Assembly: GCF_964355755.1 (NCBI RefSeq)
Contig: NC_092670.1
Coordinates: forward strand, 31,979,795-32,043,794
Direction: 5' to 3'
Length of the DNA: 64,000 nucleotides
Source of the DNA: Antedon mediterranea
Taxonomy: Eukaryota; Echinodermata; Crinoidea; Comatulida; Antedonidae
In this document: piece by piece, positions 34,310 to 45,800 of the stretch
How the letters are laid out: each line of letters begins with the position of its first letter
How positions within the stretch are numbered: the first letter of the stretch is position 1
The notes under the pieces: model-generated
Databases searched by the model: none
Told to the model about the DNA's origin: nothing
The model's input: only the letters and a program-made list of their open reading frames with translations
Made by a program: the position numbers and the translations under genes

Positions 34310-37300
34310 CTGTTTAAAAAATACCAAGCAGAAAAAAAAAACTTAATTTTCCAATTTTTTAATTATGTTAGGTTGGATTTGATCTGTTTTTAAAATGGAT
34401 TTGTATTTTGTTATGTTTAATGAGGGTGGCCTATTCAGATATACTGGGAAAGCACTTTTACTTTACAGGTGGACTTTCGTCTACCCCAAGGGTCCCTTTG
34501 TGTTAAGCTGTCACTGGCATCAAAGGCACTTCATCTGTATAGAGACAGTGGCTGAGATGGATAATAAAAAAAACGGGTAACTCGCTACCTGACGAAAGAT
34601 GGACTGGGTTTTTAAAATAATCGCACACGAGCCAGATGTATGAAATCCGAGTAGACCTATAGAAGTACTGTACTATTCGACTTATGGTTGAGGAGATCCC
34701 TGAATCTGTGCTGATTTTTATAATGATTTGCATTGATTTTTAAATTTTCTACCCCACAGAATGATGTAATTTATGCTAAGATAACAGTGAGAATAGTTAT
34801 GTTAACCAAACACTGGGTATTTTCCCATAGTACTGTACAATCAAGCAAACTTAACTGAAATTTCTCAATTATGACCCCACCTTAAAAATAATCATTTTTC
34901 AGCGTAAAGTAATACAAAATATCCCGGCCGAGTAGGTCAAATCGTACCTATCCTGAAAATCTCAAAAACTGATTTTTATGTAAATAGGATCAGTGATTAA
35001 CGGCAAAATAAAACAAAAATTGAGATTTATGAAAAAGCGCTTAAGCGATTAAATGAGCATGGAGTGGGAGGCTAAGGTAGGGTAAAAAAGCATGAGCTTG
35101 TATGATGATGTCGTACAGTATGTGACTTGACATTTATGGTTATAGCATGTACACTGTGTTAAGTCTGTCTTAAACGACAGCTACGCTTCATCGCTCAGGA
35201 AGCTATTTAATTCAAATTCTTTCCGAGAAGTCAAAATCAATGTACTGTATCCTTCTATGAATTTATTTCTGTGTTCTACAGTTGAATAAATAGTCATTGT
35301 TAAATGAAATATTGGTATGCATTTTTTCAATTTCAATTCTATCATTGCATTACCAAGCTACACGCAGTTAAAAACCAATTTTCCACTGGCTACACTAACT
35401 AACTGTAACTTTAGTATTGCAAAAAAAAATTGCTATCAAATTAATAAATTACTTCTTCAATTTCAATCATTTTTAAAAACTGTAAAATTACTTGTCCATG
35501 AACATTGCACCATTCGATTACATCTGGTACAGCATCTATCATCATAATGATAGCGCACACCCTCTATTAATTTATACAAGATCATTATTCATTGTCTAGA
35601 AATCCTTTTTAATACAGACATAAATTTAAATGATCAGAGTGTTATAACTGGCTCTATGTTCATTCACAAAACAGTCAACAAAACACATTAATGTTTTTTC
35701 AGATTTATTTTATCTCTGTGGGCCAGGTATAGAATAATGGGATGGTTGTAGAGTACATGGTACACTGGTTAAAACACTGTACTGACTTCTTCATTCAATT
35801 GCAATGATAAATATTTCAGAAAGAATAAAAAAACTGCAATGTCACTTATGTTTGATTATATTAACACTATCTTTTTCCTATGTTTGTTTTGAAAATTGGA
35901 TGCCAAAACCAGCCAATAAAATGTTGAAAAAGCACACAGCAAGCCACTGTGTACATACTGTACTGTAGACTTACTGATGATATGCCAGTTTTTAAAAAAA
36001 TTTCTATTAATTTTAAATGAACAAATAAATATACTACGACTAGTAGAACACTCTATGAATTCATTCTCTTCCAGTGATGATGCTACAGTAGTGTACATAG
36101 GTCCTAAAGCATGGTTCCCACTAGCGACGCAACACAAGGACGTAACGCAATGCAAGTGAATTGACCAATCACAAGCGATGGCTTATTCGCTTGTGATTGC
36201 TAACTGTCTATAACTGCGCTTGTCATTGGTTAAAACGCTTGCGTTGCGTTTACGTCCTTGCGTTATGTTCTAGTGGGAACCAAGCTTAACAGTCAAATAA
36301 GACTCAAACATACTTTAGAGTATAACAAATCTATATTTTACTAAAATATGTACAATTATTGCTTTACTGATGATCTAATGTACAGTAGTGTTAGTTACAC
36401 TAAATGTCAAATTCTTATATATTCAATACACAAAAACTGACAATTAATAACAAGCATATTCTGTTGTTTTATTTGGATTTGAGATCTAGTAATCATCACT
36501 GTACCGAGGGTATTGGTTTTCTATAGTATATTTCAACTCACATGCCTATAGAGACCAATTAGAAACCAATTTACATATTACAACTTCAGTCCCCAAGGAA
36601 TCAGTACATACTACTTTCTAACTCAGACAAAAGGTCAAAGGGCACTGCATGACGTTGGTAAAATGATTAGAAACGCTGCTGGTCAAACAATAAAGAAATG
36701 GCGCCAGTATGATCAGAAAACATACAACACATTTTAATAAATCTTGACAATTGTTAATTAATTATTACCGGATTTACATTAAAAAACAGAATTTTAATCT
36801 TGATAAAATATTTTCCATTTATATACATGCGACTCAAAATATATACATTTTTTGTTTAACAAGATAATTCTGAAATTAATCAATATACTATAGTATAATA
36901 TTCTTTAAACAAATAATATTAGTATGGATGGCTGCATCATCATTTATGTTACTGATAATTGATATTTACAGAAAGAACACTACAAATGTGGCATACTGTA
37001 CTGGCAGTAAACAGTTACGCATTCTTTTCAAACAGAGGACCCGAGTTCAATTCATGATTTTTCTTGTGTTTAAGCGATGTAGTACTCTGGTAGGTAACAT
37101 ACAGAAAGATGTACAGTACAAACAAAACAATTAAAATACACTTAAATAATAATAATTACACACAACCTTTGTATAGACTGAAGACTTTTATTTTATCTTT
37201 CGACATGATTATCTTTCTCATTACTGTTTCGTTAAATGTTGATTCCGTTGTGCAATTTGCCTACTACTTTACTGTAACTCAGCAACATAAATTTGTCTTT

Positions 37301-38266
37301 TGGAAGTAAATGTACCCCAATCAATGCACCTGATCCCATGGAGCGTTGAGATGCCTCTATAATTTCTATAAAAACCCCTTGCACACAAAAAGTAAGGTAG
37401 TCGCAGTGTGAATGGCCATTAAAGGATTACGAGTAGTTGAGGTAGGCTTTTTGTCCGACTTTGGTAGTCTCAATTTAATAAAAACGTAGGCCTAGGCATA
37501 ATAGTATTTTAATTATTCTCTTAAATTTATTACGCATGTTTATAAACATTGACAAATATTGCATGAAAATTGTTCAAATTGTGCATTTGTATAGTAAATT
37601 TATTTTATCACACCTCTCTGCGATTTCTCTGCGCCTCTCTTCTCACATTTCACATCTGCCTACCTAACATTCATTCTCACGACAAGTGACCGCAACACCC
37701 TGACAAAGGTTTTGATTGTTGTTAGGCCCTACCTAGGCCTATTTTATAGCAAAAAAGGATTATGTGGGGTTCTTCTCTCTCTTCTATTTCATACAGTGCA
37801 AACAGGGCAGCAGAGTTGGTGGATTTTTTATTAATTTAAAAATAAAAGCGTATTAAAAATAAACATGCCTCGCATAGGCTGGATGCGTAAAAGTTACGCA
37901 TCTTAGTATAGCCTAGGCTAGTCCGAACCTTGAAAAATAAGGACGGTTTTTGGTTAAGAAGCCCACAGACAGTCCATTCATTCAGCCCAGAGTGTGTGGT
38001 GTGCGAGCGGATAGACTATCTGGCTGTGTGAAGAAATCTGCAGTCGTGTGGTCTCCCTGTTTTTTAGGTCAAACTGGAAAAAGCGGAAGGGACACAAATG
38101 GCGAATACGCACACTAACTTAACATGAGTACAGGGGTGCAGTATTACTTATAAATAAACAAATCCTTCGGGAATTTACTACTCCAATGTGTACCCATGTG
38201 TCATGCTGGGCTCAACGACAACAAGAATCACGAATTTATGTTTTGATGCGCTGATGAACAACTTAC
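34310..38266 (-). other. CREB 5' UTR intron (inferred)
   Basis: The acceptor is TTTTTTAAACAG before 34309 and the donor CTG/GTAAGT at 38266/38267. The intron contains one MITE, described separately, and otherwise AT-rich sequence without recognised coding exons. Confidence 0.5.
36108..36287. mobile_element. MITE with GGTTCCCACTAG ends
   Basis: The left end CATGGTTCCCACTAGCGACG and the right end TAGTGGGAACCAAGC are inverted repeats. Inner arms also pair (GGACGTAACGCAA with TTGCGTTATG; CACAAGCG with CGCTTGTG), so the element folds on itself. It lies in the CREB 5' UTR intron. Confidence 0.75.
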
Positions 38267-38450
38267 CAGTTACGTATTTTCTCGTCACAGCTGTTCAGCG
38301 ATCGGAGTGGCCACCTTCTTTACTACGTAGCACAACGTCAAAGTACACGAAAATCGTCACAGCTTACAAACAACAACGACCTTATCGCGATCATCTTTCT
38401 TGCTAAAATTCTTCCGCCGACGTGGCAGAGTTGATGGAAAGGGCAAAGTT
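38267..38450 (-). other. Probable CREB non-coding first exon with a short uORF
   Basis: A strong donor (CTG/GTAAGT) ends this block. The upstream limit is a guess from the promoter position. The minus strand carries an ATG followed by an 18-codon frame (MIAIRSLLFVSCDD...) ending in TGA, which would be an upstream ORF ahead of the CREB start in the next exon. Confidence 0.4.
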
Positions 38451-38462
38451 TGCTTGGTTTGC

Positions 38463-38557
38463 CAACGTCACATGGTACAAATTGAAATGGTGACGTCATT
38501 TAAATCAACTACCATTGGTTAATCAATATAAAAAAATATTAACCGGAACTACGTCAT
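38463..38557 (-). promoter_or_regulatory. Putative CREB promoter: CRE cluster and CCAAT box
   Basis: A perfect palindromic CRE, TGACGTCA, is at 38491-38498. A GTGACGTT half-site-like sequence (minus strand) is at 38464-38471 and another CGTCA half site is within TACGTCAT at 38550-38557. An inverted CCAAT (ATTGG on plus) is at 38514-38518. The cluster lies just upstream of the inferred first CREB exon, which suggests autoregulation. Vertebrate CREB and CREM promoters are known to contain CREs. Confidence 0.5.
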
Positions 38558-38759
38558 ATTACCGATAATTTTCAATAGTAAATTATTTCAATTTACACCA
38601 CCAATAATTGTTGATTATTTCTGATAATTATGAAATTAGATTTATTGTCTTTTAATATCACTTCAATTACTTGGCTAAGTATGCAATATCCAATGCTAAA
38701 ATCAAGGAATTAGGTACTTTTCAGATCTATTTAGCTAGTGCACAATGTCTAGTGTAGAG

Positions 38760-39838
38760 AGTAAATCGCCGAGCTACGTAATCCTGAAATACGCCCTCTA
38801 AATTATTATATAATAGGAAATAAAATAAGAAAAATATTACTGTAAATTGTAATTAAGAATTGTCTTATAATTTCCAAAAATGTTTAACTTTTTTGCCATT
38901 TGGAATAAATTTGTTGCACTTGCTTGTAGTGCACAACAAATGAATGTAATGTTTTTGTAATGTATGGTTGATAAAGTGTAGTCTGAAGGCAATGGTAGTC
39001 TGAAGGCAATGGTAGTAATATATAGATATTTGTGGCCTTAATTAGCAAGATTCAGATGCTACGGTCACCTTCAGGCTGTTCACTGACAACAAACACACAT
39101 TCAATCTGCATTCAATATTCATTGTCAGACAAATGCAAACAAATAAGACGTATAACAAAGTTGAAATTAGTTAATACTGTATTTAAAACAAATTTAGCAA
39201 AATAGGCTGATTTAATTTCAAGTTAAAAAATGTAAAACTTTGTTGTCATTCCTGAAGCACCAAACGTTAAAGTTTGTGAGAGCATCTTGGAGGAAATGTC
39301 ACTGTTAACTGCACATAAACATTGTCTTGCTCAATATGCTGCCCCACACAAAGGTGAATGCAGTTAAAATATACATCACTGTATTATGCTACCAGCTGTG
39401 TTAACACTGTCAATTAAATGTTCAGTCTATATAGTTTTAAAACTCTCAAACCACACCTTTAGTTGTATTAAAATTTAGAATCTTTTACCAAAAGGGTGTT
39501 GCAATATGGATTGAAAATGCTGACATAACAGAGCTTTTGTTTAAAGCAATAAGGAATAGCCACACAACTATGCGCAAGTCATTCAGCCCACAATGGGTGT
39601 TCACAGAATGACAATTAGACTCAATAGATGCAGTCACATGGTGCTCTGTGCATGCAATTAGCTCACAGTAAGTACAATTGCCCATAAACTCCCTAAATTC
39701 TTCACAATACATTTTAATAAGAAATCAGACTTTCTTTGTGGGCCAGCCCAAGATGTCTGGTTTTCAGGACTAAACTGTACGCATAATGGATATACAGTAC
39801 CATAAATAATTCACAATTCTTTCACAGACTAAAGTTAA
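38760..39838. other. Intergenic: PAN2 3' flank to CREB promoter
   Basis: Only about 1.3 kb separates the PAN2 stop from the CREB promoter, and both genes run leftward. A variant poly(A) hexamer (ATTAAA on minus, 39713-39718) lies about 120 nt past the PAN2 stop. There is a short direct duplication, TAGTCTGAAGGCAATGG, near 38978-39012. I see no other gene. Confidence 0.45.
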
Positions 39839-42800
39839 TTATTGGTTGGGTTCTGTTTCGGGTATTTTCCAGTTCAATTTTCGACCCTGTTCATAAAGTT
39901 CTTTGAGAGTTGATTTCCATAATGTTTTGTCGTTTCCATTGTCGCTGAGTTCAAGGTATTTCTCGTAGAGCATCAACGCAGTACGTGCATCCTCTATACT
40001 GTCATGAGTTTCTGATTGGATGTTCAGCTCTGAAAGAAAAAGTTGAATATATTGGATAACAAAAGTTTTGCAATGCCACTGCCTAGTTCACACGCAAAAG
40101 CCTACCAAACACCAGTCCTGGTGCTGTCCGTGTAAACATCCTAATTATTTTGTGCGTGTCTAGAATTTCAAATATACGTAGAAAGACTATGAATTGAAAT
40201 TAAATTAGTTGACAGTTGACTTACTTAAAAAGTACCAGGCAAGAAATTTGAGTGAAGCAAGACGTTGCTTAGGCAGACTGAATAATATGGCTGTGTCCAT
40301 TATTTGGTTTGATGGTACCTGAAAAACAATATTTTCAAATAATAAATTGATCAGTCCTTCCTTCTTAGCTTAGTTACATCACACTTTCTTGTCAAACTAG
40401 TTTGATAGTGTAAGCCAGAGCTTAAGAAACCCTTTTACCTGCAGGTTGATGACTCTGAAATCTTTTTTTAGTCCATGACCAATGAATATCACTCCTCTAT
40501 TAACAAGATACTTAAGTTTCAAGTACGTTGTTTTTAAAGTTGTGATATGTTTTGAAGAAATCATAACATCCAGATCACCTGGCTTGATTCCGGAAAATTT
40601 TGTTAAGTAATCAACAACCTAGTGAACAAAGATTTAACATTTAGTATAAGTCGAACCTCTATTAAGGGACACCTTCAGGACCCAACATAGTTTCCTTGAA
40701 TAGGGGTTGGCCATAGTGTTAAAACATATAGTTCCAATTATTTGTTTCATGGGAAAGTGTCCCCTTAATAGATGTGTCCTAAAGAAGAGGTTCTAATTTG
40801 CAAAACAAGAAAATTCGAATTATCTTTTTGAAAACTTATTCTTTCACATCCTCTAAACTTGTCCTGGCATCTGAAAGCTGGTCCTAAAGGGGTAAAAGTT
40901 ATCCTGACTAACATAGGTTTAGTAAAACATTTTGATGAAGTTTCTACCTGTTCCTGAGTTGAGATGTAATCATCAATGAACGGTATTCCTTGCATCGGTC
41001 CAGTGCCTCGTATACATGTTGTCCTAGCAACTGACATTTGGCTTGGCTTAACAGTAGTTCTTGTACCATCACTACGTATCTCAGCCTCTTCCTTAAAAAA
41101 TATAAAAAAAATCTTTATTCACATTACTTTCTTTGGTGTCAATATTTTAGACCACAGTAATCCCAATTTTGAAATATAGGGAAACTTTACAAAAGCATGG
41201 CCAAACCGTAAAGGGCACTATTAAACGAAGAAATATTTCTCACAAAAAACGCCCCTTGACGTAATAGTTTTAATTATTGTTCTTTTTTTTAGAAATAATG
41301 ATCTATTATCAATTATTTTTGTTCAACAGTAAGTAGTAAACATTCTGTGTAAAGTAAATATAGTCTGGCCTACTGTACAGAACAACTATATAATTCTGTG
41401 TAAAGTAAATATAGTCTGGCCTGCTGTACAGAACAACTATATAATCTTAAACTAAACTATAGTACTGTACATATTCCAGGTAGGGCTATTTCCTATAGTT
41501 AAAAATGGGTATGGCAGGCAAGCATAAAATATGCATTGTGTGTGCAATACATTTAAACAAAAGTAGCCTAGTAGTAGGGCCTGAAAGGTTAAAGATGTAT
41601 TGTCCCCAAAAACATGAAAAATGAAGATTAATAAAATCAGACTTTGAATATGCCATTTTGTAGTTTTAACCAAGTGAATCACTTCTGAAGAAAAAAAAAC
41701 CTTGAAAAAATAATTTTTTCACTGATAAATAAAACGGTTAAATTTAACGAAAAACTCATTGGCTGGCAGCCAACTTGACTATTATTTGCTTTAAATTACA
41801 GTTTTTCAGTAAATAATTTTTTTTTTTATGCAATTCTTTGATTTGAAAAAACCCAATTTTTAGGGTGATATTTCTTTAATCAATCAGGATGATTTGAATG
41901 TATATTAAAAACAATCAAGAGAAACTGCGCCTGCAGCGGAGGACAGGAGATCACTTTTTGAGAAAACCATGTAATTATTTTCTTATTATTACCTGGTTTA
42001 GTGATACAAACTCAGCATCAATAGCAACAGGGAATCCTTCCTCAAATGAAAGTTCATTAGGCTGTAACGGTGTGAATGTCCTATGCTGGTTCTCAGAGCC
42101 TTGAGCCAGTGAAGCCTTAGGTAGTAGTACACTTTCATCTATAGGATTTTGCACTAAAGAATAAAATAATGATATTTTATATATATAGATATTTAAAAAA
42201 AACCATATGAAAAATAAAGCTCTGTTTTAAAATGTGGTTTGTAAATTAATAAAAAGAAATAACAGTATATCTATCTTGTTTGTAAGGATGCCTAAATTAT
42301 ATATTTCTCAGTGTTGGATCGTCTATTTTGAAATTAATTAATTTCTTGACTTGATCCACCTCACAGTCTTCATATTTCTAAAGGAACATATTTTAAGCTG
42401 TCTACACTATCAAACTTGTTAGAAAAAAAAGTGTAATGTGCCAAAATATGGTAGTAATATGACATCATGTTCATATATGGGCACATCATATACTTTTTGT
42501 CACATAAAGTTTGATACTGTAGACAGAGCTTACTACCAAACTACGGTATTCAACCAAATATACTTATTTTCAAACTTACTCAAAATTTTTCTAAGGTTGG
42601 CAGACTTTTTAGCAATAATTGGAAAATGTTTCAGGGTAATAAATAGTCGTTCTTACCAGTGGTGTTGTACCGATCAGATAAATCTGTCCGAGTGAAATAC
42701 AGAACACAAGGCATCTTCCAGTCCAGATTGAACTGCCTGGCTTCATATCGCTCAATTGGTGTAATAGCAAAATCGTTAAACACATACCAGTTTGTATGAG

Positions 42801-45800
42801 TTACTCCCTAAAAGAATATAAAAAATGGATGTAAATTCCTTATTCTCTGTGCAGCCTTTACTAAAACTCAGTGGCGGATCTAGTGGGGGTCATAGGGGGG
42901 CGTACGCGCCCTTATTTTGTAAATATTTTTTTATTTTTTTAAAAAATTAAATAGATTTTAAAAACATGTATCGTTTCGACAGTCATCCATCACCGATGGT
43001 TTGCACATTTTTATAGTGAAAAAATAGTACTACGTCGGAGCACATCGTCAGCTTGTTCGCATTCCACCAAGCATGTACGTCGACATCCTTTGTGTACTAT
43101 CAATCTCTAGCGTTACCAACGATCAATCACAGTTCACAAAGTTCATAAAAGCCACGTGGTGAGCTTGGTCGCGTTCCACTAAGAAGGTCGGCATCTCTTG
43201 TGATCATCACTCCCGTATTGCAGAGTAGCGGTACCTCTGACGATCAATACACAGTCAATGAATAGAGTTGATGAATCACATGGTCAGTGCTACTATACTA
43301 CGCGCCCATGTATTAAGTACAATAAAAACAAAGGGTAGGACTGTATAGTGCCACTGGCCCCCCAGCCAGTGGTGGCGCCAGCGGGGGGGCTACGGGGGCT
43401 CTAGCCCCCTCGTCGGGGAGCCTAGCCCCCCCGTCGGGGAACACGGGTACTTTTTGTCGGGGAATATATATACAGTAAAAAACGTTCGCGTTCACTTCAT
43501 ATAGCTTCAGCGCCTAGAAAACCACGACGTTCCATTGACCGTGAGAGTACGTCAGAGGGCTATTATGCACTTTTATGCATTCATTATTGCCAGAGATCTA
43601 ACTACTAAACAATAGCTAGTACGCACTTGTTTGGCGGTATCCCTTTGTACGAATCGTTCACCGTTGGGTCGAGACGCGTGATATCATGTTCCATCCAGGG
43701 ACCAAAATGTGTAATGTAGTTATTTTCCAGGCGAAGTTTACCGACGGTTACCGAAGGGAACACGGGTACTTTTTGTCGGGGAATATAATATACAGTAAAA
43801 AACGTTCGCGTTCACTTGGTAGCTTCAGCGCCTAGAAAACCGCGACGTCTCATTGACCGTGAGAGTACGTCAGAGTGCTATTATGCAATTTATATGCATT
43901 CATTATTGCCAGCGATCTAACTTACTACTAAACATTAGCTAGGTACGCACTTGTCTGGCGGTATCCCTTTGTAAGAATCGTTCAACGTTGGGTCGAGACG
44001 GGTGATATCAAGTTCCATCCAGGGACCAAAATGTGTAATGTAGTTATTTTCCAGGCGAAGTTTACCGACGGTTCGGGTACTTTTTGTCGGGGAATATAAT
44101 ATACAGTAAAAAACGTTCGCGTTCACTTGGTAGCTTCAGCGCCTAGAAAACCGCGACGTCTCATTGACCGTGAGAGTACGTCAGAGTGCTATTATGCAAT
44201 TTATATGCATTCATTATTGCCAGCGATCTAACTTACTACTAAACATTAGCTAGGTACGCACTTGTCTGGCGGTATCCCTTTGTAAGAATCGTTCAACGTT
44301 GGGTCGAGACGGGTGATATCAAGTTCCATCCAGGGACCAAAATGTGTAATGTAGTTATTTTCCAGGCGAAGTTTACCGACGGTTCGGGTACTTTTTGTCG
44401 GGGAATATAATTCGTTCGCGTTCACTTCGTAGCTTCAGCGCCTAGAAAACCTCGACGTTTCATTGACCGTGAGAGTACGTCAGAGTGATATTATGCACTT
44501 TATATGCATTCATTATTGCCAGCAATCTAACTTACTACTAAACAATAGCTATAGGTACGCACTTGTCTGGCGGTATCCCTTTGTACGAATCGTTCAACGT
44601 TGGGTCGTGATATCATGTTCCATCCAGGGACCAAAATGTGTACTGTAGTTATTTTCCAGGCGAAGTTTACCGACGGTTACGTCGTGTACTGTGTCGACGT
44701 ACGCTACACTACAGCAAAAACGAATTATGTTAATTGTTCGTATGTTCACCAATTTTTAATTTACAAGTAACCTTCTGTACCGTGGGGCACCTAAAATAAA
44801 TATTTCATCCATTACTAAACAAAGAAACATGCCATTTTCGCTTAGCCAACATCTTATTATAGCTAAGTTATTAAATTTTCAATGTCCTGTATGTCATGAA
44901 TTTCTCACCACTCGGAAGTCCAGATGGTACGCAGGCATACACTTGGGAGGAATAAACTTATTTCCCCGACTGAAAAGGTCTACGCTTGCGTTTTTTAAGC
45001 CTCTGGGCCTGATGTTTCCAAAGCATAAAATGCAATTTTTTGAAGACCTGCAGCTCTAGTTTTAAACATTTTCTTAGCTCAGCCCCAACAATAAAGCTGG
45101 TCATATTTTGAAGTACAAGAAGTGCATTTTCCGGGACCTAACATCTCTATTTTTCAAACAGTTCTTAGCTCAGTCACAACCATGATAGGGACTTATATAT
45201 TTTGTTTCATGTTTTGAAGTATAATAAGTCCAATTTCCAGGACCTCCAACTCTATTTTTCTAAATTTTCTTTGAACTTTTATTTTTTAAATTGAAAAATA
45301 TGGATTGAAACAGTCATCGCGCACCGTTTTTTTGCACGCAGTATTTTATTTATGCATTATAAAAAATGGAAAAAAATGGCTACCCTAAATCTGATTAAAA
45401 TGACCTCAAATGACGCTAGAACGCGTTGCTTCCGGGGGCTTCGCCCCCTGGACCCCCACCGGGGGCCCCTTGGCGGCCCCTGGCCCCCAGCCTTGTGATG
45501 CTCGCATAGCCCCCTCGTTGGGGAATGTAGCCCCCGCGTCGGGAAGATCCTGGCGCCACCCCTGCCCCCAGCCAATGTTTGCTCGCTTCGCTCGCAAAGC
45601 TACACCCCCCTAATTCAATATCCTAGATCCGCCCCTGCAACTGGATAACCCTGTGTCTGACTGAAATGTCTAAAGTATGTTTTCAGGCGCAGATAAATGC
45701 AGGGCTAAACTGGCTTTAGCCCCCACTAACATTTAACAGCCATGTCTTTTAAAAATAAAATAGTGACTATTTTTTTATCTTTCTGCAACCTGACGGTTCA

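Noticed and set aside
35977-36159. Short ORFs in the CREB 5' UTR intron as extra exons
   Set aside because: They have no splice-site pair, no similarity to CREB domains and overlap a MITE.
43935-44126. A 60-codon frame ([20 protein letters not shown]...) recurring in the subrepeats of both hAT elements, for example at 7721-7915
   Set aside because: Copies differ mostly by amino-acid-changing substitutions (Ile/Ser, Leu/His, Thr/Met), and some copies break the frame. The openness comes from the shared repeat, not from selection.
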